The translations under genes were made by a program, and so were the position numbers. A model generated the notes under the pieces. That model ran no database searches, had not been told where the DNA came from, and saw nothing but the letters and a program-made list of their open reading frames with translations. 64,000 nt of DNA from Zygosaccharomyces rouxii (Eukaryota; Ascomycota; Saccharomycetes; Saccharomycetales; Saccharomycetaceae). The DNA is taken from the NCBI RefSeq assembly GCF_000026365.1, contig NC_012995.1, positions 2,501 through 66,500 on the forward strand. The letters are read 5' to 3'. Positions 31,915 through 43,200 of this stretch are shown piece by piece. How positions within the stretch are numbered: position 1 is the first letter of the stretch; each line of letters opens with the position of its first letter.

Positions 31915-34434
31915 TCAAGAGATATGTGTAGAGATAAATAGCGTAGAAAATATATACAATTCACCTTCTTGGCTGTAAAGTGGGATGTGTCTATAGCCCC
32001 TCTTCAGTTGATCAAGCTTAAGACAAGACAGGGCCAAAGCGAATTCTCCTGTTTTGACAGTAAATTTAACGAATGTGAAATCTGTATGTCTTAACTTCAA
32101 ATGAATCTCCGTTCCCCATACGGGGTTGAATCCGTTTTCCTTGCACACCTCGGTGGAGATTGCATTAGGCGATGAAGGTTTGGTACCACCTTTGAATACC
32201 GTTGGTGGTTGTAATAGTTCTTCGTCGCTGAAAAATTCAATCTCAACAAAGGGTGCGAATAGCTCATCCTTAGTATTTTTGGTCTCTGCAGGTTTTGGAA
32301 GCAACTGTGCCGATAACACCTTGAGATGGACCTGAACGGGCGTTTGATAAAATGAATCATAATGAGCTGGTATATCTTGTAATTTAGGGACTGGTTCTCT
32401 CAAACTTAGTGGTTTAAGAACGTATCCTGAATGTAACATACCATTTTTCTGGTTTGACAACTGGAACATGGCTAAATTAATCTGCTGGCCCAAGTCATTA
32501 GTCTGCCAATTGAGAGCTACAAATTGAGCGCCCAGTCTCCAAAATTTTATGGGGTTAAAGTTAGATGATTTGTACCGAAATGCATGAGGATACACACGCA
32601 TTAAATGACGCCTGTTATGCTTGTCAATGGATAATTCTTGGATTCTATCATTGCAAAGGTTGTCTATCTTTCTTTCATTTAATGAAAAACAGTGTGTAGT
32701 TGTCTTGGAACCTGGTAACGAAAAATTCCTAAATTTCAATCCATAAATGGCTGAAATGGTTAAAAGTTTTTCACTTACTTCTACACCTTTTCTTATGTTC
32801 ACTCTTCGTATCCTGCGAATAGTAGTTGGGTTGGCGCTTGATGCAGATTTGGTTTCCTTAAGTTTTATCATATTTTCTAATTCCGATTCATAAGATGAAC
32901 TATAAGATGAGGAAGCACCCTCCCACGACATAGTTCCCCCATTTTGTAAATCTGGGTTGAAAACGTCAGACACTCTTTTCGTCTTCTTAGCCTTTAAAAG
33001 AATCTTGTGTCTTAATTCATTGGGGGAAGGTAATGGGCCATCTTCATTGATGTTTTGATACAACATGGAGCCCAATGAATTCATGAATATGGACGCTGCA
33101 ATTGCTTGATTTTCCCTGTTGCAATTGGTCTCCAGAGATATGATCAAGGGATATGGTGATGTAATAAATGCGTATTTGCGAATGATTTCTATAACATTTA
33201 TTAGAGGTATCGCCGGAGTGAGAAATCCGTGACATACAACTGGACCTATGTCGTCATCCCAGATGTCAATCTCAATACATCGGCAGCCTTGTTGTAACGC
33301 CTGCATATAACCTTCCACAGACGGCGTTTCGCCCACCTGTTTACCCAACAGATACGTATTATGAGAAGACGCCACAAAATACTGGTTTAAGGGTCTATCA
33401 TAATCTTCCTGCATTTCCACTGCATGAGGTTGGGCTCCTAAATATTTGATAAAATCGTCATAAGTGAAACCGCCATCCTTTGTCTTTTTGAATCTGCCAA
33501 TTATAGCCTGGGCATCCTGTTCAGAAGCTTGTTCACCCTGTTCTTGTGTCAAAAACTGGTGAAACTCCTGTAAACTCATTGCAGAACGTCCTAGTGTTAT
33601 AGAATTCCATAATTGCTTGAGTTCAGGTCTGGTCTTTAATAGCGTTACAAAAGTTTGGAACTCCTGGAAGTTCAAAAGACCATTGTTGTTAACATCTGCC
33701 ATGCGAAAAAATTTCTTTAAATGATTCGTAGAGCAATAAATGTGAAATCTATCACATAATTTTCTCACATCATCAAAGGTTAGGGTGTCTTTAGTTTCAT
33801 CCTCTTTCCTTCGAGAGACCGTACTATGCCAATGAATGTTAGCGAATTTTTCATTATCAGGAACAGATATACTTTCCATTAATTCCATTCTTAATTTAAC
33901 TAACCCACATATGCAATTCATAAAAACGTCAAGTTCCTCTTGATTATTTGCTACCACATGTAGCGCCTTCAACTTATTAGAGACGTAGTATATGACAGTA
34001 ACCCAAAGATGTGACACTTTGATGGATACCCCATACTGTTCTCTATAATTACTTGCCATCTCTCCAGTACGAATATCTTTGATGGAATCCAACGGTAATC
34101 TTTTACCCCCATCTTTCCATACAATAGCACCACTGCTTTCCAATTTGAAAAGATATTCCACTTGTTTTTTTCTTCCTATTCTTCTCATCCATAATCCTCT
34201 CTTCATTTTATCACAAGAAGCTGATAAGACTTCAGAGCTCGAACCCGTATTTTCAATATTTTCTATTATATCCTGAAAGGCACAAGGATATGCAATTGAT
34301 AAACTGGAGTGTCCATCTGAATGTGTATCTTTCAAAGTAGAAGTAACAAAACCAGACGTTCTTCTGAACATGGATCTCAAATTTCGTGACATACTTAAAT
34401 CTGTATTAGCTGTAGTTACGGTTCTTTTAGTCAC
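31915..34434 (-). CDS. PLC1: Phosphoinositide-specific phospholipase C
   Basis: Delta-type PLC of 839 residues (S. cerevisiae 869) that cleaves PIP2 to IP3 and diacylglycerol, feeding inositol polyphosphate synthesis. Domains in order: PH-like region (about 75-185), EF hands with DVNNNGLLNFQEF (about 245-260), X box from about 350 with catalytic SSHNTY and VCHGF histidines and EIDIWDDD, a Ser-rich linker (about 505-540), Y box with FSL.ERK and a RVYPHAFRYKSSNFNP block, and a C2 domain. The gene keeps its S. cerevisiae position between ACM1 and KAR9. A GCGATGAG motif lies about 240 bases upstream. Confidence 0.97.
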   Translation of the reverse strand: MTKRTVTTANTDLSMSRNLRSMFRRTSGFVTSTLKDTHSDGHSSLSIAYPCAFQDIIENIENTGSSSEVLSASCDKMKRGLWMRRIGRKKQVEYLFKLESSGAIVWKDGGKRLPLDSIKDIRTGEMASNYREQYGVSIKVSHLWVTVIYYVSNKLKALHVVANNQEELDVFMNCICGLVKLRMELMESISVPDNEKFANIHWHSTVSRRKEDETKDTLTFDDVRKLCDRFHIYCSTNHLKKFFRMADVNNNGLLNFQEFQTFVTLLKTRPELKQLWNSITLGRSAMSLQEFHQFLTQEQGEQASEQDAQAIIGRFKKTKDGGFTYDDFIKYLGAQPHAVEMQEDYDRPLNQYFVASSHNTYLLGKQVGETPSVEGYMQALQQGCRCIEIDIWDDDIGPVVCHGFLTPAIPLINVIEIIRKYAFITSPYPLIISLETNCNRENQAIAASIFMNSLGSMLYQNINEDGPLPSPNELRHKILLKAKKTKRVSDVFNPDLQNGGTMSWEGASSSYSSSYESELENMIKLKETKSASSANPTTIRRIRRVNIRKGVEVSEKLLTISAIYGLKFRNFSLPGSKTTTHCFSLNERKIDNLCNDRIQELSIDKHNRRHLMRVYPHAFRYKSSNFNPIKFWRLGAQFVALNWQTNDLGQQINLAMFQLSNQKNGMLHSGYVLKPLSLREPVPKLQDIPAHYDSFYQTPVQVHLKVLSAQLLPKPAETKNTKDELFAPFVEIEFFSDEELLQPPTVFKGGTKPSSPNAISTEVCKENGFNPVWGTEIHLKLRHTDFTFVKFTVKTGEFALALSCLKLDQLKRGYRHIPLYSQEGELYIFSTLFISTHIS

Positions 34435-34671
34435 TCTACAGACATTTTTACAACTAATACAGTCAGACTCAAGAGATACAACTCTCTCTAACCAGATCGA
34501 ATATTAATAGAGGGAAATATAGCTAAAACTGTGATATCACGCAGCAATTTGGTACCGTCTTGCACTACACTCCCTGTAGGCTTCTTCGAGGTGACTTTAG
34601 TTCCCTGTGTTATGTACATTTACAAATTTACGTATGCCGTTAGTACCTCGGGGCAGGCGATGACTTGAGAT

Positions 34672-34679
34672 GCGATGAG
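34672..34679. promoter_or_regulatory. PAC-like GCGATGAG in the PLC1 upstream region
   Basis: Exact PAC core within ACTTGAGATGCGATGAGATG, between PLC1 and the KAR9 stop. It is unusual because PLC1 is not a ribosome-biogenesis gene. Confidence 0.4.
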
Positions 34680-34740
34680 ATGACTTACACATTAACATGT
34701 GACTCCGGAATTAGCGTATATTACAGGTTACTTAGGGTGA

Positions 34741-36729
34741 TTATATTTTGGTCATAAAACTATTGTCATGAGTCGCTAGCAAGTGCGTTTTAGTCATCAA
34801 TATATCTTTTAATGGTGTGGGGGGTAAGAGATGACCAACACCATCGCTGTTATTGTTGTATGTGAATGTATAAGGTGCCCATGGTGGATTAGACTTCTCA
34901 GGTGGACGCCAATTGAATTTAAAGGATGCATGGTTTTGTAATTTGGGGATATGAGATGGCATCTGTGCATAGTAGTTTATTTTCTCTACTTCCAGATCTT
35001 CTAAGCATCCATGATTTTTAATAGAGGTGACAATACTGGTGATATCGTCGTCTGGCATTGGAGTCTCTGGCCTTTCCAAAAGAAGATCTGATTTTTCTAC
35101 TGGGGTTTCTGGTCTTTCTAGTATGGCTTCAGGTTTTTTAAATGCAAGTTGTGGTACCGGTTCCATCGAAAGACTTGATGATCTCGATATTGCTTCATCT
35201 TTGGGCGAAGGTAAATTGTTCAGAAATGGATTGTTAACGTCGTTTTGGGTGGGTGACGTGACCATGACTGGTTTAATATTCATCTTCTTCAGCAGTAAGG
35301 CACCAAATTTACCTCTAGCTGGCTGTGGGGGTAGTGAGCTCTGTTCAGTATCTGCAGTTTCTGTACTCCCCATAGAAAGCGATCTGAATCTTGATGACAA
35401 AGAGTCGAAGCTCGATTCTTCAAGGAATGAAGATGAGGCACTTAATACTCTATCACTCTGTGGTCTCATATCTAACCATCTTTGTGCCAATTCATTAGTA
35501 GTAGATGCGACCTCAACATCTAGCAGTGAAAATTCCAATGCTCTGTAAATCACATTAAATGTCTTGGTAACTATGTTAGTCTTGCTTCGTAATTGTTTTT
35601 TAACTTTGTCTTGGGCTTCTAAATTGTTTCCATAGTCATGAACTTTGGATTCCAAATGCTCAATTTCACCCAGTATCGACTGTAATTCGTGATTCAAATT
35701 GAGAAAAAGTAAATTCCATCGTTTATCTACCAATTCTCTTTTCAGTTCCCGTATTTCCTTAACCATTATATTATGTTTATCAAGCACCTCTCTATGTTTC
35801 TCCTTCAAAAGATTGGTCAAATGGTCGATGTGTATTATGGTACGTTTACTAAAATGGTCAATCCTAGCGGGTAAAATCTCGGTAAGACTCTTACTGATCG
35901 GTGACACTGTTCGTTTGATATCCAAATATTTCCTAGAGAGAACTTCTTCTATAGGCGAAAATGTCGGTATCGTAGCTTCAGCGGTATCCGTATGAGACGC
36001 TAGTAATCTAACCACATGCTTTAAGGTAAATGATGGAGGATGTCGTACAGGTGAAGTGAACCTTTCCTCCTGTACTTCAAAGCACTGATTAATATTCGTA
36101 TCGATGACTATTCCTAACGTATCGATATTATCTTTAGAGATTTCATCGAACTCAAGTGAAGCTTCTAACAATGGCATCTTGGAGTTTAGCCGTACCTTCA
36201 ATTCCACAGCAAGAGCTGTACAATCTTCAATTAGATCGAAAAGTCCATCGCATTCGTTAACTAATTCTGGCGACATTAATACTAATTCCACCAAATCTAG
36301 TAAGTGTGATAACGATGGTTCGATCTTGTTTACTATGTCCACCAGATCATAATAAGCCTTCTTACCCTTGGCTAACCATTCCATAAAGGATAACATATGA
36401 GGTTCATCAATAGACACGTCTAATACGCGAATCACCTCATTTTTGATAGAGGTTAGCTGCTTGGATAGCCATATTAACTTGTTGTGATGATCCTGCTTTA
36501 GAGATGTGCTGTTACCGATGTAGGTCACCGTTTCTTGAAGATCTGGAAGTATTTGTTCAAAACAAAACTGGGCATCAGGCTTGGAACTACTGTCCATAAT
36601 CCTTTGGCTTTGACCACAATTACTAGAATGAATACTCGGTGAATCTACTCTCTTTTTATTTGAATTGACCTCCCCATTGTCTTTGTTTATAAAAGGTTGT
36701 GAATCCTTTGAGAACGCGAACGTTAACAA
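34741..36729 (-). CDS. KAR9: Spindle-positioning adaptor Kar9
   Basis: Adaptor that links Bim1 on astral microtubule tips to Myo2 on actin cables, orienting the spindle; 662 residues against 644 in S. cerevisiae. Residues about 50-400 are helical and match the Kar9 N-terminal domain (SFMEWLAKGKKAYYDLVDIV). The rest is disordered and Ser/Pro-rich, with paired ERPETP repeats. A LLPPTPLK motif near residue 632 fits the Bim1-binding LxxPTPh motif described for Kar9, and SHIP (about 590) fits an SxIP-type EB1-binding motif. Position between PLC1 and MDL2 supports the call. A start at Met45 (MDSSSKPD) is possible. Confidence 0.9.
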   Translation of the reverse strand: MLTFAFSKDSQPFINKDNGEVNSNKKRVDSPSIHSSNCGQSQRIMDSSSKPDAQFCFEQILPDLQETVTYIGNSTSLKQDHHNKLIWLSKQLTSIKNEVIRVLDVSIDEPHMLSFMEWLAKGKKAYYDLVDIVNKIEPSLSHLLDLVELVLMSPELVNECDGLFDLIEDCTALAVELKVRLNSKMPLLEASLEFDEISKDNIDTLGIVIDTNINQCFEVQEERFTSPVRHPPSFTLKHVVRLLASHTDTAEATIPTFSPIEEVLSRKYLDIKRTVSPISKSLTEILPARIDHFSKRTIIHIDHLTNLLKEKHREVLDKHNIMVKEIRELKRELVDKRWNLLFLNLNHELQSILGEIEHLESKVHDYGNNLEAQDKVKKQLRSKTNIVTKTFNVIYRALEFSLLDVEVASTTNELAQRWLDMRPQSDRVLSASSSFLEESSFDSLSSRFRSLSMGSTETADTEQSSLPPQPARGKFGALLLKKMNIKPVMVTSPTQNDVNNPFLNNLPSPKDEAISRSSSLSMEPVPQLAFKKPEAILERPETPVEKSDLLLERPETPMPDDDITSIVTSIKNHGCLEDLEVEKINYYAQMPSHIPKLQNHASFKFNWRPPEKSNPPWAPYTFTYNNNSDGVGHLLPPTPLKDILMTKTHLLATHDNSFMTKI

Positions 36730-36829
36730 GCTGCTTCAACATGCAATTTGGCGACTTGATATTTACAGACGATATAAAGGCCTAAGAAAATCATTTAAAA
36801 AGAAGAATGTGATTGTTCAGTGTATTTCA

Positions 36830-39070
36830 TCAAGGTGTTATCTTGATAGGTTTGCCCTCACTTGAAACATCCTTGAAGATTTCTTTCACTGTTGCGTCAG
36901 GAGATTGACCAGCTTCCGGAAATCTTTCCAAAATCTTTTCAGCAATCTGTTCCACTACTTTATCTTGTGTTGCATTGGGAGGCGGTGGTGGCAGACTATC
37001 ATTCCCATCTGATCTACTTGATTTCTCAGTTAGTAGTTTGCATAGTTCACTGTTAGGATTAGCAAACAATTCCTTAAATTTACCTGCTTCAATTACTGAT
37101 CCATCCTTACCAAGTACAATAACATTCTCGGATCTTTTTATTGTGCTTAAACGATGAGCAATGCTTACAATGGTCATCGATCCACTCTTCATCAATTGAC
37201 CGAAAGTGTAATTGATAGCGCCTTCGCTTTCCACATCAAGTGCTGAAGTTGCCTCGTCTAAGACCAAGATGTTAGGTTTCTTGATCAAAGCTCTAGCAAT
37301 CGCAATACGTTGTCTCTGACCACCACTCAACAGTGCACCCTGAGCGCCAATCATGGTATCGTACCCATCGGGGAATTTAGTGATAAAATTATGGCAAAAG
37401 CACTGCTTGGCGACAGATCGTATCTCCTCTTTTGTAGCCGGTTCAGCTAAACCGTAGGTAATGTTGTCTCTAATGGTACCCGACATGAGAATGGGTTCTT
37501 GCTGTACTAACCCAATATGACGTCTCAACGTTTTACAATTAACTTTAGAAATATCCTGACCATCAACTAAAATTTGACCATTTGTTGGATTGTAATAACG
37601 CAATAGTAACAGGGCAATAGTGGATTTACCTCTACCACTGGGTCCCACAATGCAAACGTTGGAACCTGGTGGTACCTTAATATTGATATCCTTAAAGATC
37701 TGATTTTCTGGTCTAGTTGGATAGCTGAAGGAAACGTTCTTGAACTCAATATCACCTTTACCAGGAATGTATTTCTGACCCTTTGTAGGACTAATTGATG
37801 AGATGTGATCGGTCAGATCGAACAATCTAGAAGCAGCACCGACACCTTGCATTAATTCCGAGTAAAAAGTCGTCAAACCAAATACTGAAGATCCCGTATA
37901 CTCAGTATAAAGCATGAATGCAGTCAAATCACCAATGGTTAATGAACCTTGTAAGACCAAATACGATCCATATAGCAAAACCACAATGAATGACATATCA
38001 CCAAGCATGGTTGTTGAAGTGAAGAATTCTGCATTTATGAAAGCTGCTTTTCTTCCCACATTATAAATTCCTCTAATAGCACCGTTATACCTGTGTAATT
38101 CACGTTGTTCAGCAACAAAGGACTGCACAGTCTTTACACCACTTAATTGTTCTTCAGCGACTCGGGTCAATTGACCTGTAGCTTCTTGCAAATCCTTCGA
38201 AGTATGCCTAATCTTCTTACCAAAAACAGATGCACTCCATAGTATGGGAGGTGCAAAGAAAAGAAGTACGCCTGATAGTTCTGGGGAAATAGATACCATC
38301 ATTCCAATACCAACACCACCGCAGATAAGCGCTTTAAACCCATCTGAAACCTTTTGTGTCATTGATCTAGAAACGACGTACGCATCTGATCCCAATCTAG
38401 ATATTAAATCACCCACTTTATGCGTATCATAAAATTCAGAATCTTGATGTAAAGTCTTATTCATAACACCGGAACGTAACCTGGCAACTACTCTTTCACT
38501 TAGAATTCTTAACATGACAATTCTAGCGAAATTAGCAGCTGTCCCCACAAGTAATAACCCTGCAAACACGCCTAAAAATTGATAAATGGTGAGTCCAAAC
38601 GCAATGGGACCCAGATCATCCATATTAACATTCTGTAGATCCTTGCCTTCAATACCCTTTCGTAAAACATCAAGAACCAAACCAATCACTTTAGGTATAC
38701 TCATACCTATAACGCACGAGATTGTCAATAATGCAATCGCTGCACAAAGTAGTCTCCAATCCCGTTTAGCTAATGAGAAAAGTCGTACTGCATCCTTGTA
38801 TGAAGATTCCTTTTTTTGAATCGGTTCTAATATCTGCTTAACTGGTTTTGGTCTATTTTCCTCTTGTGATGGTGATAGTTGTGAATTCCATCTAACGCCT
38901 ATCCTGATCGATATCAGTGATATTTGTGGACGTACTATGTTAAGTGGTCTAATATAGCTTAAAGGTCTCAATTGAGACTTGGATAATGGCCTCAATATCC
39001 TCGGTACTGGCCTCAATAGCGTCAGCATGGTCGCTTTTGAGGGAGGTTTGAAGTCGTTTACCGTAAGCAC
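36830..39070 (-). CDS. MDL2: Mitochondrial inner-membrane ABC half-transporter
   Basis: Homodimeric ABC exporter half, 746 residues (S. cerevisiae Mdl2 is 773). The N-terminus is basic, Arg/Ser/Leu-rich and lacks acidic residues for about 60 positions, a typical mitochondrial presequence. The six-helix membrane domain spans about 105-400. The ATPase domain has Walker A GPSGRGKST (about 475-483), Q-loop VQQEPILMSGT, signature LSGGQRQR (about 580-588), Walker B ILVLDEATSALD (about 600-611) and the H-loop AHRLST. Order relative to KAR9 and ATP15 matches chromosome XVI, which favours MDL2 over the paralogue MDL1. Confidence 0.95.
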   Translation of the reverse strand: MLTVNDFKPPSKATMLTLLRPVPRILRPLSKSQLRPLSYIRPLNIVRPQISLISIRIGVRWNSQLSPSQEENRPKPVKQILEPIQKKESSYKDAVRLFSLAKRDWRLLCAAIALLTISCVIGMSIPKVIGLVLDVLRKGIEGKDLQNVNMDDLGPIAFGLTIYQFLGVFAGLLLVGTAANFARIVMLRILSERVVARLRSGVMNKTLHQDSEFYDTHKVGDLISRLGSDAYVVSRSMTQKVSDGFKALICGGVGIGMMVSISPELSGVLLFFAPPILWSASVFGKKIRHTSKDLQEATGQLTRVAEEQLSGVKTVQSFVAEQRELHRYNGAIRGIYNVGRKAAFINAEFFTSTTMLGDMSFIVVLLYGSYLVLQGSLTIGDLTAFMLYTEYTGSSVFGLTTFYSELMQGVGAASRLFDLTDHISSISPTKGQKYIPGKGDIEFKNVSFSYPTRPENQIFKDINIKVPPGSNVCIVGPSGRGKSTIALLLLRYYNPTNGQILVDGQDISKVNCKTLRRHIGLVQQEPILMSGTIRDNITYGLAEPATKEEIRSVAKQCFCHNFITKFPDGYDTMIGAQGALLSGGQRQRIAIARALIKKPNILVLDEATSALDVESEGAINYTFGQLMKSGSMTIVSIAHRLSTIKRSENVIVLGKDGSVIEAGKFKELFANPNSELCKLLTEKSSRSDGNDSLPPPPPNATQDKVVEQIAEKILERFPEAGQSPDATVKEIFKDVSSEGKPIKITP

Positions 39071-39312
39071 TGTATGTCAAAGTTCGGAGTGTCAATATAA
39101 GTTTTATAGACGTACTTGAGTATATGTGTAGATGAATATTCATATCCTAAATAAAAAAAAGATGGGAAAAACCACGGAAATGGTTGAATTGGATGGGGTT
39201 TTTCCTGAGGAAATGCTCTTTTGTAAGTAATTATTCTTTCAATGTCATCACGAGCTTCTAGCTATTTACTCCCCTTCCTTCAACAACAACACATTCCAAT
39301 AGTGAGACTCAT

Positions 39313-39501
39313 CTAGTTAACGAGGGGCTTAGGTTCACCTTGAGGTTCACCCTTTTCGAATTTGGTGTATTTTGAATCGACTCTGTCTCTACTCAACACA
39401 GCAGCAGTTTGAGCTTCTGGTTTCAATGCAGAACGCACAGTCTTTGCAGCAACAGACAAGTAAGCGTTGTAGGTCAATCCGGCTTTCCTCCAGGCAGACA
39501 T
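39313..39501 (-). CDS. ATP15: F1-ATP synthase epsilon subunit
   Basis: Small matrix protein of 62 residues, identical in length to S. cerevisiae Atp15 and matching it along its whole length (MSAWRKAGLTYNAYLSVAAKTVRSALKPE.QTA.VL.R). It sits in the central stalk of the mitochondrial F1 sector. Divergent from POL5 with a 720-base shared intergenic region that carries three CACGTG boxes. Confidence 0.95.
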   Translation of the reverse strand: MSAWRKAGLTYNAYLSVAAKTVRSALKPEAQTAAVLSRDRVDSKYTKFEKGEPQGEPKPLVN

Positions 39502-39951
39502 TATTGATGTTTCTAATATGGGGATTGATAAGAATGGATATAAAACACCTTCAGAACCTATTCCTTTAACAAAAGGTTAGTTAGTTCTAAAGTTCGCTCA
39601 CTTGTTCCTGCGTTTTCCTCTTTAAGATTTTTGGGCGTCATTATTTCATTGGTTCGTAAAGCATGAGGACATGTGACCAAGAAGCAGAATTGACCGCTAA
39701 AAGGTCGAATAATAGCAATAGAGACTCCAAGGGGATGATTCTGATATTTTATGGTAGTAGCTATGCACCGATTGAGTAGGCACTGTGATTTTTCGACGTT
39801 TTTTTACCAGTTTTTCCAATCTAAAAATGATGATATGGAACCGGTATGAAATCAGAGTAGGCGGTAGAGAAGAAGTGTGAATGTGATACTTTTCGAAGGG
39901 TAGAGTGTTATGGGTAAGAAGAATAGAGCAGCTCAGATATATATGAGTTAG

Positions 39952-40088
39952 CACGTGATAATAGTCACGTGGTGTAGAACACAAATCTTTCCATATTTTT
40001 GGCTTAAAGGTGTGAGCCGCAACCTGCATTAAACATAAGGGTTTTGGATCTCTTGAAGCTAGCCATTCTTCAAGTCCTTTATCACGTG
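39952..40088. promoter_or_regulatory. Three Cbf1-type CACGTG boxes between ATP15 and POL5
   Basis: CACGTG at 39952-39957, 39966-39971 (as TCACGTGG) and 40083-40088 (as ATCACGTGAT). The first two are 14 bases apart. These are Cbf1 E-box matches in a divergent promoter. Confidence 0.6.
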
Positions 40089-40157
40089 ATCGTAGTGTAT
40101 CTTCAAATTCCGGGTAACCGCTGCCTAAAATCTTTTCTGATATCAATGAAGAATGAT

Positions 40158-40165
40158 GCGATGAG
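40158..40165 (+). promoter_or_regulatory. PAC element of POL5
   Basis: GCGATGAG 58 bases upstream of the POL5 start, consistent with ribosome-biogenesis regulation. Confidence 0.6.
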
Positions 40166-40222
40166 CTCGACTATGAGTAGCTAATAAGCCATTCTAGACA
40201 GGCTCTCAAACTTATCTCAAGG

Positions 40223-43200
40223 ATGCCTGGTAAGGTTAATAGAGATTGTTTTTATAGGCTAGCGTCTGATCTACAAGATGAGCGTGTGAAAGCGGCGGTA
40301 TCACTAATCGAGGAATTATCAGCCTTAGAATTGCCTGCATGCAATGAGGAATGGTCCTACGTTTTGAAGAGATTGATCTCAGGGTTGGCATCGGGTAGGA
40401 ATAGTGCTAGGTTGGGTTTTTCCCTTTGTCTATCTGAAGTGGTTAAGATGGCACTAGATAAAGGTACCTTAGCACCTCAAGATTTATCTTCCCCAGATCA
40501 ATACTTGGAATTGCTATCCAATAACCTTTCTCCTGATGCTGTCGGAAAGAGCAAAAAAGATTTGAAAGGTAAAGATGAGCGTGGTATTCTTTTCGGTAAA
40601 ATGTTTGGTCTTCAAGCAATCTTAAATGAACCACTTTTCACGAGCATCTTCTTTGATCAAGAAGGTAAAGTCTCACCGTTTGCTCTTAGATTTGCTCAAG
40701 AATTGGCGGAGTTGGCTGTTAAGAAGAATTGGTTAAGAGAATCATGTCTTTACACATTGTTTCAAACTGTGCAAAGGTTAGTACCTGCCATGGAAAGTGA
40801 AATTGTTAGTTCCATTTTACTTCTCTTGGATAAATATCAATTAACCATGACGAATGAAGGTTTAGCAATATACCTTCTTTTGTTCCATGGTAAGGCTAGG
40901 AAAAACGGAAAATCTTTCAAAGTTCCTTCGTCATTAGCGCTAGAATTTGCCGCCTGGAAAAATAACGATCCATTGTCAAAGGGCAATTTACCTCAGCTTT
41001 CTCGTGTTCTTCGTGATGCTCCGGCTAATGATTCTGAGGTTGCAGATGGTTCACACCCTAAATCTGCTAATTGGAATCCTAGACTCCACTTTGTCTGGGA
41101 TATTTTGATTCCCATCTTGGCTCCTGGAAAGTCCGATGAAGAAATTCCTTCCAAAAAGAGTCATAAGAAGAAAAAGAAGGACACTGTTGAAGGGATCGAG
41201 TTCCCAGAATTTTTTCAGGCAGCTGTGGATGAGACTTTCTTTAGTGAGAAGGCTTCAAGTGAAAGGAAATATCTCGGGTTCCTCGTCTTTATTAGGGCCG
41301 TGGAAGTTGTCTCGTCTCAATGGATTCAAAGTTGCTTTACTCAAAACTTTATGAGAACGTTGATCAATCAATCAAGTGATTCGAAACGGTTGTTGAATAA
41401 AATTTCTCAGAAGGCTCTTGATGCCATTGTGAAGGCCTGTGAAAAGGATGCGTCTGAAAAAATAGCACTTTGTCTGGAGGCAATGTTATTCGGACCACAT
41501 GGAACAATCAGTTTCGATAAGTTGACAAAATCAAAGACAGCTTCGAAACTTGTAGCAATCAAGGATATCTCCAGTAGTGGGCTTGATAGGCTCTTTAATA
41601 TGCTTTCGGCACAGTTAAGTCGAGAAGAGGAACCAAATAAACAACATTACCAGTTTGTGTTGGACACTGTGCTCCACGCTGTGAGAACCCACAGACTTGA
41701 AATTTCTCAAGAGCTCATTGCGCACCCTCTGTTAGACTCTATTGTGACACTTGCTTTCTTTTCAAAGAAGGGTGAAGATATCAGCGATTTGGCTAGGGAA
41801 AGACTTTTCTCGATTCTGTCTGAATTAACTATTCAGAAAGATGGACAATCTTGGCAGCATTATACCTTAAAGCTGATTTTATCTAAAGAAGCGGAAGGTA
41901 ATGAACCAATAAATAAGTTGGATGAAGACTTGAAAGCCATCGAAACCGAAGCATTGGATATTCTTCAAAACATTTCCTCGGACAGCCCACAGTCTCGTGG
42001 TCTTGAATGGTTGCTCTCCAACTGCTTACTACAACTATATTCTGGTGATAGTGAGTCCCTTTCCATCGTTGAGGAGTTGTGTATCTTTTACCGCGAAGGT
42101 CTTAATGAGTCCAATTCCTTGGTCGGCATCACTGAAATCCTGTTATCCTTGCTGGCTCAAAAGAAAGCTCTTTTGAGGAAATTGAGTCTTGTCGTCTGGG
42201 AACAATTCGTCAGTGAGGTGGGTGAACAAGAGCTAAAAATACTGCTTGAAGTTTTAGATGCCCGTGAGAACAAAGAAGGTTTTGCAAAGTTGTTTGAGAA
42301 TGTCGATGACTATCAAGAAGAAAGTGCTGGAGAAGAGGAGGATCTTGAGGATGGTGAGGGCAAGAGTAAGAAAAGCGACGACAAATCGAAATCTGGGAAT
42401 GATCCAAGCGACGAAAGCGAAGATGCTTCCAGTGCATCAGAGGAAGATTCCTCAGACGATTCTGATGCAGAAGATGACAGTAACGTTGCCAAGATTGATA
42501 GAGAAGCAACAAGTGCTTTGGCAAAGGCGTTGAATCTTCCCGAGAATATCGTTAACGATAAGGGTGAAGTTGATGTTGAAAGGTTAGAGGCTGAAAATGG
42601 TGCAAATTCGGATGAAATGGATGATGATGACGATGATGAGGAAGATGAGGAAGAAGATGAGGAGGAGGAATCTATGGATGACGAACAGATGATGAAACTT
42701 GATGAACAATTGTCACAAATCTTCAAGCGCCGTAAAGAGGCTTTATCTGGTGTTACCACTGGAAATGAGAGAAAGGTTGAGGTTAAAGAAGCCCGTGAAA
42801 ATGTTATTACTTTCAAGCACAGAATTGTTGATATGCTTGAGGCTTACATTAAACATGCTGACAGAATTGCTCTCCAAGATAATAATGATGAAGCCAATTC
42901 AAAAGACACCTTCAAGAATTTATTCCTTTTCGTCGAACCTATGATCAGATGCCTGCAGTTGACTTTGGACAAACCTTTGGCCGATAAAATATCAAAATTA
43001 TTGAAGGGTAGACTTTACAAAATCAAGATATCAGCATTTAAGGGTGCCATTGACTCGAAGCGTCTTCTCGAACAATTAGAAGTTACACATAAAGCCTTGT
43101 TGACTTCCAAACCTGGTCAGTTCCCAGCGTTATACTTCTCAACCTGCTCAACTACATCACTGTTTTTGGGTAAAGTTTTGGTGGAGAATAACAGTGAAGA

